A DNA stretch of 64,000 bases, from assembly GCA_905182535.1 (NCBI GenBank), contig CAJJBZ010000004.1, positions 46,410 through 110,409 of the forward strand, given 5' to 3'. This document shows, piece after piece, positions 34,471-41,824 of this stretch; the first letter of the stretch is position 1; every line of letters starts with the position of its first letter. The position numbers and the translations under genes are program-made. The stretch is from an uncultured Planktomarina sp. (GTDB taxonomy: Bacteria; Pseudomonadota; Alphaproteobacteria; Rhodobacterales; Rhodobacteraceae). The notes below the pieces were generated by a model that was not told the origin of the DNA, searched no databases, and saw only the letters and a list, made by a program, of their open reading frames with translations.

Positions 34471-35814
34471 TTAACGGGGCGCTTGGGCCATTTCGGTGAA
34501 AACGTCGTCCAAACTCGTAGCTGAGCTGAGTGCCATTATCTTGTCCCATACGCGGATTGCGGCGTTCTTATGCCACAAGCGTGTGGTCAGGGATAAATAC
34601 TTGTTGCGAACATCTGCTTCTGAGTAAGGGTCAGACCAGTCGCCTCTATTTGTTTCAGTAGCTGCTTTCAACACCTCACCAGATTTCAACGTGACCGTGA
34701 TTTTGGCTGGCCGTTTGTCCGGCAGGAGTGCAGTCATGGTTAAATCTTCTACGACCTTCACCCGTTGCGCCAAAGCGATGATTTTGGGGTTTACAACATT
34801 TGGCATCGTGAAGCTGTCTACTCCCGTTGAGCCATTGACCAGCGCTGAGGCAACAGCAAATGGAACCGAGAATTTGCCTGCAAGCACGTTCTTGGGTGAG
34901 GGGTCATCCAGCTCAACGGCGAGGGAATAAGTTTCAACAACTATACTTTTCACTGTGCTGCCATCGAGCCCTGAAGTACGAGCGCTCAACTGTGCTAAAG
35001 CATCAAGAGTTGCATGATTGTAGCGGCAGCAGGAATGCATTTTAAAATAGTTACGGCTGACTTCCCAGCGAGTGCCAAGGCTATCTGAAAAGGCGCCAGC
35101 ATCGAAACTATCGGACACCACACGACCGAACACCTGCGCTACACCGTCATGATCGCCAGTAAATCCGGCTGTAATCATATCGCCTGCCAGAACTCCCATT
35201 TGGCCTGAGACACCTGCGAAGACGTTGCGTACTGTACCGCCCTCCAGCATTGTGCGGCGTGAGGTAGAAAGTCCAAGGCTGGCTGAAAGGCTGATCGCAT
35301 GGCGCATCTGATTAGGTGAAACTCCTTGCAGTCGCGCTACTGCAGTCGCGGCACAAATCGAACCCCAGGTGCCATGCGGATGCATGGATGGGCGAAGTTG
35401 AGTGCTTATTCCTACTCGGGCACCGACGTCGTATCCAACCGCGATGGCGGCCAATAGGTCTGCACCACTGATCTGCAGTTGTGAAGCTACTCCGAGGGCT
35501 GCGGGAACAGTGTGCATGCCGGGATGGCCTTTGCAAAACTGGTTGCCCTCATCCATTTCAAGGGTAGTGCCAGCCGTCCCGTTCAATAGGGCTGCGGTAC
35601 CTGGAGGTCTTTTTTGGGATGTACCAATAATTAATGCTGGGCCATCACCTGCTTGGCGGCTGGCAAGTGCAGCAACGTCAGGCTCAGCCGCACCGCCAAC
35701 AATAGCGCCAATGCAATCGGCTAGGATCAGAGATGTACGCGCACTTACTTCGTGGCAAATGCTTGATGTAGGTGTCAGCGCGGCGAATTCTGCCACTTGT
35801 CCCAGACTGTCCAT
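34471..35814 (-). CDS. MmgE/PrpD family protein (3)
   Basis: 447-residue PrpD-superfamily protein: LILADCIGAIVGGAAEPDVA, LLNGTAGTTLEMDEGNQFCK with the conserved GHPGMH after it, AICAATAVARLQGVSP and YFKMHSCCRYNHATLDALAQ. It is closer in layout to the PrpD protein at 19322 (SCCRYNHATLD against ACCQYGHATIE) than to that at 22033. It leads the operon of carbamoylase, D-hydantoinase and hydantoin racemase, an unusual companion: it may rearrange or dehydrate the acid left after decarbamoylation. Divergent from the racemase-like gene at 35896, from which it is separated by 81 bases. Confidence 0.85.
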   Translation of the reverse strand: MDSLGQVAEFAALTPTSSICHEVSARTSLILADCIGAIVGGAAEPDVAALASRQAGDGPALIIGTSQKRPPGTAALLNGTAGTTLEMDEGNQFCKGHPGMHTVPAALGVASQLQISGADLLAAIAVGYDVGARVGISTQLRPSMHPHGTWGSICAATAVARLQGVSPNQMRHAISLSASLGLSTSRRTMLEGGTVRNVFAGVSGQMGVLAGDMITAGFTGDHDGVAQVFGRVVSDSFDAGAFSDSLGTRWEVSRNYFKMHSCCRYNHATLDALAQLSARTSGLDGSTVKSIVVETYSLAVELDDPSPKNVLAGKFSVPFAVASALVNGSTGVDSFTMPNVVNPKIIALAQRVKVVEDLTMTALLPDKRPAKITVTLKSGEVLKAATETNRGDWSDPYSEADVRNKYLSLTTRLWHKNAAIRVWDKIMALSSATSLDDVFTEMAQAPR

Positions 35815-35895
35815 CTCTTGCCTCTGTGTTGTTTTACTGCTCTCTTTCTAACCTAGGCTTGCATTGTGCGAATCTGCAAGCAGATTGGAGATCTT

Positions 35896-36660
35896 ATGAA
35901 ACGGGTTCTGGTAATAATTCCCTTTCCAATGAGTGAGGAGAGCCGCGATCAACGCCGCGCACAACTGGATGCGGTTCAACTTGGCCCAGATATCGAATTT
36001 GTCTTCGAATCTGTTCGAGCGGCCCCCAAAAATTATGTCAGCGCATCAGATATGGCGTTGGCTGAATTTGGAGCTTTGGAGGCAGGGTTGGAGGCTGAAG
36101 CGCGTGGGTTTGATGCGGTGTGTATCGACACGATGTCAGACAGCGGCATGGCTGGGCTCCGCTCTGAGCTGTCGATCCCAGTAATAGGGCCAGGTCGTGC
36201 ATCAGTGCTCATGGCTATGATGCTAGGGCACTGTTTTTCAATCATTGCGATGTGGCCGCATTGGCAGCATCTTTATCGTAAAACTATGATGGAGTTGGGG
36301 GTAGAAGATCATTGTGCTTCAGTTCGCTGGATCGATGCTGCCCCAGACAACCAATCCTTGCTCGCGGGCAAAGAGAGCGATGTTTTCCCTGCGCTTGAGG
36401 CTATCGCTTGGCGTTGTATTAAAGAAGATGGTGCTGATGTGATTCTGCTCGGTTCGACTACCATGCACGAGGCCCATGCCTACCTTGCAGAGCGTTTGCC
36501 AGTGCCGGTGGTGAACCCTGGCCCGCTGACTTACAAGCTGGCTGAAACTGTGCTGGGTTTAGGACTTTCCCATAGTCGTAGAGCATATCCCACCACTCGC
36601 GCCCCCCGTCGTGATGTGATCCATGCAATGCTGGATGCGGCTGAAAAACATGGGTCCTAA
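35896..36660 (+). CDS. Asp/Glu/hydantoin racemase-fold protein lacking both catalytic cysteines
   Basis: 254-residue protein of the Asp/Glu racemase superfamily: VLVIIPFPMSEESRDQRRAQ, AGLEAEARGFDAVCIDTMSD and PVPVVNPGPLTYKLAETVLG. Where the racemase at 31411 has IIACYSDPG and VLGCAG, this one has CIDTMSDSG and LLGSTTMHEAH. The two catalytic cysteines are therefore Thr79 and Ser187; the nearby Cys76 is not in the catalytic position. It cannot be an ordinary two-base racemase. Some superfamily members (decarboxylases, isomerases) work with one Cys, but loss of both is odd. The ATG at 35896 follows GGAG. It is 46 bases upstream of the UTRA-type GntR gene. Confidence 0.75.
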   Translation: MKRVLVIIPFPMSEESRDQRRAQLDAVQLGPDIEFVFESVRAAPKNYVSASDMALAEFGALEAGLEAEARGFDAVCIDTMSDSGMAGLRSELSIPVIGPGRASVLMAMMLGHCFSIIAMWPHWQHLYRKTMMELGVEDHCASVRWIDAAPDNQSLLAGKESDVFPALEAIAWRCIKEDGADVILLGSTTMHEAHAYLAERLPVPVVNPGPLTYKLAETVLGLGLSHSRRAYPTTRAPRRDVIHAMLDAAEKHGS

Positions 36661-36683
36661 ACAATAGTTACTTGCCTAAATGA

Positions 36684-36700
36684 TATAATGTAGTAACATT
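36684..36700 (+). promoter_or_regulatory. Promoter -10 box with overlapping inverted repeat
   Basis: TATAAT at 36684-36689 is a consensus -10 hexamer 17 bases before the GntR start codon at 36707. It overlaps the inverted repeat AATGT-AGTA-ACATT (36687-36700). No Shine-Dalgarno sequence lies between it and the ATG, so the transcript probably has a very short leader or none. The repeat is a plausible autoregulatory site for the UTRA-type regulator encoded next. Confidence 0.4.
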
Positions 36701-36706
36701 TATATT

Positions 36707-37486
36707 ATGCATGTACTTGACTCAAGTTCACCAATGCCACTGTACCAGCAGATGGTAGTTCAATTACAAAACCGCATTGCGAGCGGAGAGTTTGCACCAA
36801 GCACTTTTATGCCAGGAGAGTTCGATCTATCACGTAGCTATGGCGTCTCACGTATCACTGCGAGACGTGCGCTTGATGAATTGGCTGGCGCGGGCATCGT
36901 TAAACGTGAGCGAGGGCGTGGCACAAGTGTTTTGGACCGTGCGGGCTGGACTGTGATGCGGACATCTATTGACGGCTGGTTGGAAAATATTAGGCTGATG
37001 CAAAGTACAACTGATGTAAGATTACTAGAATTCGATTACCTAAGGGCAAGCCCAGAAGTAGCTGGTGCCTTGGAGTTGCCTGAAGATACTGAGGTGCAAC
37101 GCTCGGTTCGCGTGCGCAGCTTTGAGGGCGCACCGATGTCGTACCTAGTATGTTTTCTGCCTAGCGACGTTGGGCGTAGTTTTGAGGCAGACGATTTAAA
37201 TTCAAAAGCACTGATGAAATTGTTGGAGTGCGCGGGCCACCGCGTGGTCTCTGCCCGCCAGACTATTTCGGCAGCACTTGCAACGCCGGATACAGCAGAG
37301 GCGCTTGGCGTCTACGCTGGTGCGCCATTGTTGGAAGTCCGTAGGATTGCACGGTCCAGCGATCAGCGGGTTGTGCAGTACATCCGTGCTCTTTATCGCC
37401 CAGAGCTTTATCACATCGAAATGGCTATGACCCGCAAGGTGGGGCCTGATGGCCCACTATGGTCTGCTCAAGAGGGAATGGGCTGA
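36707..37486 (+). CDS. GntR-family regulator, HutC/UTRA type
   Basis: 259-residue regulator. The N-terminal GntR helix-turn-helix reads PLYQQMVVQLQNRIASGEF, LSRSYGVSRITARRALDELA and IVKRERGRGTSVLDRAG. The C-terminal UTRA ligand domain includes LPEDTEVQRSVRVRSFEGAP, SARQTISAALATPDTAEALG and APLLEVRRIARSSDQRVVQY. It is the first gene of the longest operon in the window (to 45878): its stop overlaps the next start as TGATG. It therefore most likely controls that operon in response to its substrate or an intermediate. Distinct in type from the FCD regulator at 29844, so the island has two separately sensed branches. Confidence 0.9.
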   Translation: MHVLDSSSPMPLYQQMVVQLQNRIASGEFAPSTFMPGEFDLSRSYGVSRITARRALDELAGAGIVKRERGRGTSVLDRAGWTVMRTSIDGWLENIRLMQSTTDVRLLEFDYLRASPEVAGALELPEDTEVQRSVRVRSFEGAPMSYLVCFLPSDVGRSFEADDLNSKALMKLLECAGHRVVSARQTISAALATPDTAEALGVYAGAPLLEVRRIARSSDQRVVQYIRALYRPELYHIEMAMTRKVGPDGPLWSAQEGMG

Positions 37487-38748
37487 TGCAGCAAACTTTA
37501 GCGCAAAAAATTATTGCTCGGGCAGCTGGACTTAAATATGTGACTCCAGGTGAAGTTGTGACTGCTAACGTTGATTTGGCGATGATCCACGATTCTGGTG
37601 GGCCGCGTCGCGTGGCTCCGATTCTTAGAGATCTCGGCGTTGGCCTTTGGAATAAGGACAAGGTTTTTTTAGTTTCAGACCATTTTGTGCCGGGGGATAC
37701 TGAAGAAGCCTCCGCTATCCTTGCGCTCACACGGGACTGGGCCCGAGAGACTGGTGTGCGGTTTCTAGATGGGCAGGGTATCTGTCACGTGGTTCTGCCA
37801 GAAAGTGGGCAATTACAACCTGGCATGTTTGCGGTGGGTGGCGACAGCCATTCGCCCACCGGTGGTGCCATGGGTGCTTTCATGTTTGGAATTGGAGCAA
37901 CCGAAATGGCGGGTGTTCTAGCCACTGGTGAAATTTGGGTGAAAGTGCCTGAGACTATTCTGATCGAATGGACGGGGCGCCTTTGTGATGGACTAATGGC
38001 TAAGGATATTATGTTGGCGCTGTGTGGCAAGCTGGGCATGGATGGTGGCAAGTATCAGGCAGTTGAATATACTGGTGACGCGATCAAGTCGCTGTCGATG
38101 CAAGAGCGAATGACCTTAGCTAACATGACAGCTGAACTGGGTGGGCAAACTGGTTTGATTGCGCCTGACGGTGTCACCACTGATTTTTTGCGTAGCGTTG
38201 GAGGCGATATTCCTAACATTAGTGGTTTATATTCTGACACGCAGGCACCGGTGCTCGAGCACTACCTTTTTGATGCAACATCCCTTGCGCCACAGGTTGC
38301 GGCCCCCCATTCTCCTGCCAATGCGATGCCAGCATCTGACGCAGAAAATACATCAATAGATGTGGCCTATGTTGGTGCATGTACTGGGGCTAAATATGAA
38401 GATTTAAAAGCTGCGGCCCGAATTTTAAAAGGACGAAGGGTGTCTGATGGTGTCGAACTTCTTGTAGCGCCATCGTCCAAGCGCGATCAGGATCGTGCGG
38501 CCGAAGACGGTATTATGGCTATTTTTGAGGCAGCAGGTGCCAAGGTCTTGCCTAATGCTTGTGGTATTTGTGCAGGCTATGGCACGCAGCGTTTGGCTGC
38601 GGATGTGACCTGTATTTCCTCGACAGCGCGCAATTTCAAGGGCCGTATGGGTGATGTGACATCACAGGTCTGGCTCGGGTCACCGTTGACAGTGGCCGCA
38701 GCAGCAGTAGTTGGCCACATTATCGACCCACGGGAGATGCTGCTATGA
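37486..38748 (+). CDS. Aconitase-family hydratase, large subunit (LeuC2/DmdA-like)
   Basis: 420-residue [4Fe-4S] hydro-lyase large subunit, related to 3-isopropylmalate dehydratase. The cluster cysteines are in VAYVGACTGAKYEDL and PNACGICAGYGTQ. Other family landmarks are FLVSDHFVPGDTEEASAIL, GDSHSPTGGAMGAFMFGIGA and GKYQAVEYTGDAIKSLSMQE. It is the short two-subunit form, unlike the 470-residue biosynthetic LeuC at 52347. Followed by its small subunit (4-base overlap) and a C-C lyase, it recalls DmdA of dimethylmaleate hydratase. It would hydrate a substituted maleate-type acid. It overlaps the regulator stop by one base. Confidence 0.85.
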   Translation: MQQTLAQKIIARAAGLKYVTPGEVVTANVDLAMIHDSGGPRRVAPILRDLGVGLWNKDKVFLVSDHFVPGDTEEASAILALTRDWARETGVRFLDGQGICHVVLPESGQLQPGMFAVGGDSHSPTGGAMGAFMFGIGATEMAGVLATGEIWVKVPETILIEWTGRLCDGLMAKDIMLALCGKLGMDGGKYQAVEYTGDAIKSLSMQERMTLANMTAELGGQTGLIAPDGVTTDFLRSVGGDIPNISGLYSDTQAPVLEHYLFDATSLAPQVAAPHSPANAMPASDAENTSIDVAYVGACTGAKYEDLKAAARILKGRRVSDGVELLVAPSSKRDQDRAAEDGIMAIFEAAGAKVLPNACGICAGYGTQRLAADVTCISSTARNFKGRMGDVTSQVWLGSPLTVAAAAVVGHIIDPREMLL

Positions 38749-39227
38749 GTGGACGTATCTTTTTGTTTGGTGATGACATTGACACTGATCAACTTGCGCC
38801 TGGCCAATACATGCGCGGTGGAATTGAAGCGCTGGCGGCTCATTGCCTTGAGGCAACCCGACCTGCCTTTTCTGTAGACGTGCAGCCTGGCGATATCATA
38901 GTGGCAGGACGTAACTTCGGCACTGGCTCATCGCGCGAACAGGCTGTTGAAGCGCTGCTATATTTGCAGGTTGCGGGTGTTGTTGCGCTGTCTTTTGCGG
39001 GAATATTTTATCGAAATGCGGTTAATCTGGGGCTGCCTGTCCTAATAGCCCCATCAATTGATGGGGCTAAAGATGGCGACAAGGCATCACTTCAACTAAC
39101 GAGTAGTGTGCTTAATCTGAGTGATAAAAATAATGATATTGCGTTGGAGCCAATGCCGAAAAACCTTCAAGAGATCATAGAAAGTGGTGGTTTAGTGCAG
39201 TATTTGAAAAAGCGCTTAGCAGTGTAA
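38745..39227 (+). CDS. Aconitase-family hydratase, small subunit (LeuD2/DmdB-like)
   Basis: 160-residue swivel-domain subunit of a two-part hydro-lyase. The start RIFLFGDDIDTDQLAPGQYM and the signature VAGRNFGTGSSREQAVEALL are those of the LeuD type-2 group; ALSFAGIFYRNAVNLGLPVL follows. It overlaps the large subunit by 4 bases and must form the active enzyme with it. The catabolic pair is separate from the leucine pathway LeuCD at 51742-53759. The lyase gene starts 16 bases downstream. Substrate unknown; dimethylmaleate-like compounds are the best analogy. Confidence 0.86.
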   Translation: MSGRIFLFGDDIDTDQLAPGQYMRGGIEALAAHCLEATRPAFSVDVQPGDIIVAGRNFGTGSSREQAVEALLYLQVAGVVALSFAGIFYRNAVNLGLPVLIAPSIDGAKDGDKASLQLTSSVLNLSDKNNDIALEPMPKNLQEIIESGGLVQYLKKRLAV

Positions 39228-39243
39228 TGCAAGGAACAACTAA

Positions 39244-40101
39244 ATGATATTGAAAGCTCTTCTTGATGGACCGGACACAATACTTGCGCCAGGTGTCTGT
39301 GATGCTTTGACTGCACTGATTGCAGAGCAATCGGGGGCGAAAATGGTTTACCTGTCTGGAGCAGGCCTTGCTTACACGCGTTTCGGTAGTCCTGATATTG
39401 GACTGGTTTCTATGTCTGAAGTTGCTGACACGATTGCACTGATCCGCGATAGGGTATCTATCCCTATCATCGTTGACGCTGACAACGGTTTTGGTAATGC
39501 GTTGAATGTTCAGCGCACAATGCGGGTATTCGAACGCAATGGTGCCAACGCGTTGCAATTAGAAGATCAGACGATGCCCAAACGCTGTGGGCACCTTGAT
39601 GGTAAGGTGCTCATTAGTGCCTCTGAGATGGCTGGAAAACTTCATGCTGCTGCCGATGCGCGTGCTAGCGATACCACGCTAATAATTGCGCGCACTGATG
39701 CAATTGCTGTGGAGGGGTTTGAGGCTGCATGTGATCGGGCTGAACTTTACATAGAGGCAGGTGCGGACCTTTTATTTATAGAAGCCCCGCAGGACCGAAC
39801 ACAGCTTGAGGAAATTTCTAATCGTTTTAGTGGACGAATTCCCCTGATGGCAAACATGGTTGAAGGCGGTAAGACCCCGATCCATGGCATAGCGGATTTG
39901 CAAACCTTGGGCTATTCACTTGTTATATTTCCTGGTGGCGTGGTTCGAGCATTGGCAAAAACGGCAAGTGATTATTACCGTGCTTTGATTTTGAATGGTT
40001 CGAATGACAGTTTTCGTGACCGAATGTACGATTTTGATGGATTAAATGATGTCATCAAAACACACAGCATACTAAGTCAGGGGAAAAAATATGGAAATTG
40101 A
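39244..40101 (+). CDS. Isocitrate lyase/PEP mutase-family C-C lyase (2), 2,3-dimethylmalate lyase-like
   Basis: 285-residue barrel enzyme, paralogue of the lyase at 30533. The Cys-containing loop is DQTMPKRCGHLDGKVL, and VDADNGFGNALNVQRTMRVF and ARTDAIAVEGFEAACDRAEL provide the metal-binding and acid groups; MANMVEGGKTP is also conserved. Position directly after an aconitase-type hydratase suggests it cleaves the hydrated product, as 2,3-dimethylmalate lyase yields pyruvate and propionate. Its last 11 bases overlap the start of the hydantoinase B gene. Oxaloacetate decarboxylases of the same family lack such context. Confidence 0.85.
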   Translation: MILKALLDGPDTILAPGVCDALTALIAEQSGAKMVYLSGAGLAYTRFGSPDIGLVSMSEVADTIALIRDRVSIPIIVDADNGFGNALNVQRTMRVFERNGANALQLEDQTMPKRCGHLDGKVLISASEMAGKLHAAADARASDTTLIIARTDAIAVEGFEAACDRAELYIEAGADLLFIEAPQDRTQLEEISNRFSGRIPLMANMVEGGKTPIHGIADLQTLGYSLVIFPGGVVRALAKTASDYYRALILNGSNDSFRDRMYDFDGLNDVIKTHSILSQGKKYGN

Positions 40102-41824
40102 TCCAGTCACACTTGCGATCCTCAAGGGGCGCTTTGAGCAGATTGCAGATGAGATGGATGCGACGCTTTTTCGTTCAGCCTTCAACCCGATTATTGCAGA
40201 GGCGCATGATGCGAGTCACGGCCTTTATGATGCTGAAAATGGGGATACTCTTGTACAGGGAAAGTCAGGGTTGCCAATCTTTGTTGGTGTAATGGCTTTC
40301 GCTGTGAAGGCGGTCATACGCAAGGCCACAGCGCAGGGTGGCGTGAACGAAGGTGACATGTGGATTTTCAATGATCCTTATGATGGAGGCACTCATCTAT
40401 CGGATTTCAGACTGGTGAAACCTGTTTTTCGTGATGGAAAAGTATTTTGCTATCTTGCCTCTGTTGGTCACTGGCATGATGTTGGCGGTAATGTGCCCGG
40501 TAACTACAATCCCGCCGCAACCGAGTGTTTTCAGGAAGGGATGCTGATCCCGCCTGTTAAGCTTTATGACGGTGGTGAGTTTCGTCAAGATGTCGTAGAT
40601 ATTCTTTCGGCAAACTCACGCCAGCCCTTGTCGCTTTATGGTGATCTGAACGGTCAAATTAACGCAATGGATTTGGGCGAGAAGCGCCTTAATGCGCTCT
40701 TGGACGAATATGGCGCACCCGTGGCCCGTGGCGCCTTGGTGGCGCTCAAGGACAGAGCAGCCACAATGATGCGGGCGCAAATCTCAAACCTACCATCAGG
40801 CACTATCTCAGCTGAAGACTGGTTAGACAATGATGGTATCGATGACGTGCCGCTCAAGGTTGCACTCGATTTGACAATTGATGGGGACAAGATGATCCTC
40901 GACTTTACGCGTTCTTCGCCTGCTTGTCGTGGTCCAGTCAATATTTCTCGCTCGACAACAATTGCGGCCTGCTATGTGGCTCTTAAACATGTTTTTGGTG
41001 AAGTTCCTGCAAATGCGGGTGTGTTGGAGCCAGTTGAGTTTCGCATAGACGAAGATTCGCTATTATCAGTCAAAGCACCAAAGCCCGTGGGTGGTTATAC
41101 TGAGACAATCCTGCGCCTAATTGATGTAGTTTTTCAGGCGATCGCACAAGTGGCTCCAAAATCTGCGATGGCTTGTGCTTATGGCACGATCAATGCTCTG
41201 TCGTTGGCGGGTCATCGGCCCAATGGCGCGCGTTGGGTAATGTTCTCGTTTTTTGGGGGAGGGCACGGCGCGCATGGGACCGGTGATGGTTTGAATCATG
41301 GCAATGCTCCAATTTCTACAGCAACAATTCCACCATTGGAAATTCTCGAAGCTGCTTATCCTATAAGGTTTACTAAATGGGCACTACGGCCCGACTCTGG
41401 TGGTATTGGGTATTACCGTGGTGGACTTGGCGCGATTTATGAGATTTCACTTCTGGACAAGGAGGCCGACGTTTTCCTCTTTGGTGAACGTGGAAAAGTT
41501 CCACCGCGTGGTATAGTTGGTGGTGGAGATGCAGCCACAAACCGTTTTTATTACGAGCAATCGGATGGTGAACACACGCCGCCGATGGTTTCTAAGATGG
41601 TAGGCATTCATTTAGAGCGAGGGCAGCATGTGCGTCTAGAGACCCCTGGCGGTGGCGGCTACGGCGACGCGCTAACGCGTTCCCCTGAGATGGTGCTGTC
41701 AGACGTTGTACAAGGTTATGTCAGTGAAGACGCAGCACGTAGTGATTTTGGCGTGGTCTTTACAGATGCAGGCATAGTGGAACATGCGGCAACGATTACC
41801 CTTAGAAAAGAGCGCACAGTATGA
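40091..41824 (+). CDS. hyuB: Hydantoinase B/oxoprolinase family protein
   Basis: 577-residue HyuB-type subunit: DPVTLAILKGRFEQIADEMD at the start, HDASHGLYDAENGDTLVQG, NDPYDGGTHLSDFRLVKPVF, GHWHDVGGNVPGNYNPAATE and a glycine-rich C-terminus (LETPGGGGYGDALTR). With HyuA it forms ATP-dependent cyclic amidohydrolases (N-methylhydantoinase, 5-oxoprolinase) or acetone carboxylase-like enzymes. It overlaps the lyase upstream by 11 bases and HyuA downstream by 4. It is a second, ATP-driven ring-opening route, distinct from the zinc hydantoinases elsewhere in the island. Confidence 0.9.
   Translation: MEIDPVTLAILKGRFEQIADEMDATLFRSAFNPIIAEAHDASHGLYDAENGDTLVQGKSGLPIFVGVMAFAVKAVIRKATAQGGVNEGDMWIFNDPYDGGTHLSDFRLVKPVFRDGKVFCYLASVGHWHDVGGNVPGNYNPAATECFQEGMLIPPVKLYDGGEFRQDVVDILSANSRQPLSLYGDLNGQINAMDLGEKRLNALLDEYGAPVARGALVALKDRAATMMRAQISNLPSGTISAEDWLDNDGIDDVPLKVALDLTIDGDKMILDFTRSSPACRGPVNISRSTTIAACYVALKHVFGEVPANAGVLEPVEFRIDEDSLLSVKAPKPVGGYTETILRLIDVVFQAIAQVAPKSAMACAYGTINALSLAGHRPNGARWVMFSFFGGGHGAHGTGDGLNHGNAPISTATIPPLEILEAAYPIRFTKWALRPDSGGIGYYRGGLGAIYEISLLDKEADVFLFGERGKVPPRGIVGGGDAATNRFYYEQSDGEHTPPMVSKMVGIHLERGQHVRLETPGGGGYGDALTRSPEMVLSDVVQGYVSEDAARSDFGVVFTDAGIVEHAATITLRKERTV

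Noticed and set aside
37486..39227. Second leucine-pathway isopropylmalate isomerase
   Set aside because: A complete biosynthetic leuCDB is present, and this pair sits with catabolic genes and a C-C lyase; the short two-subunit form fits a catabolic hydratase better.
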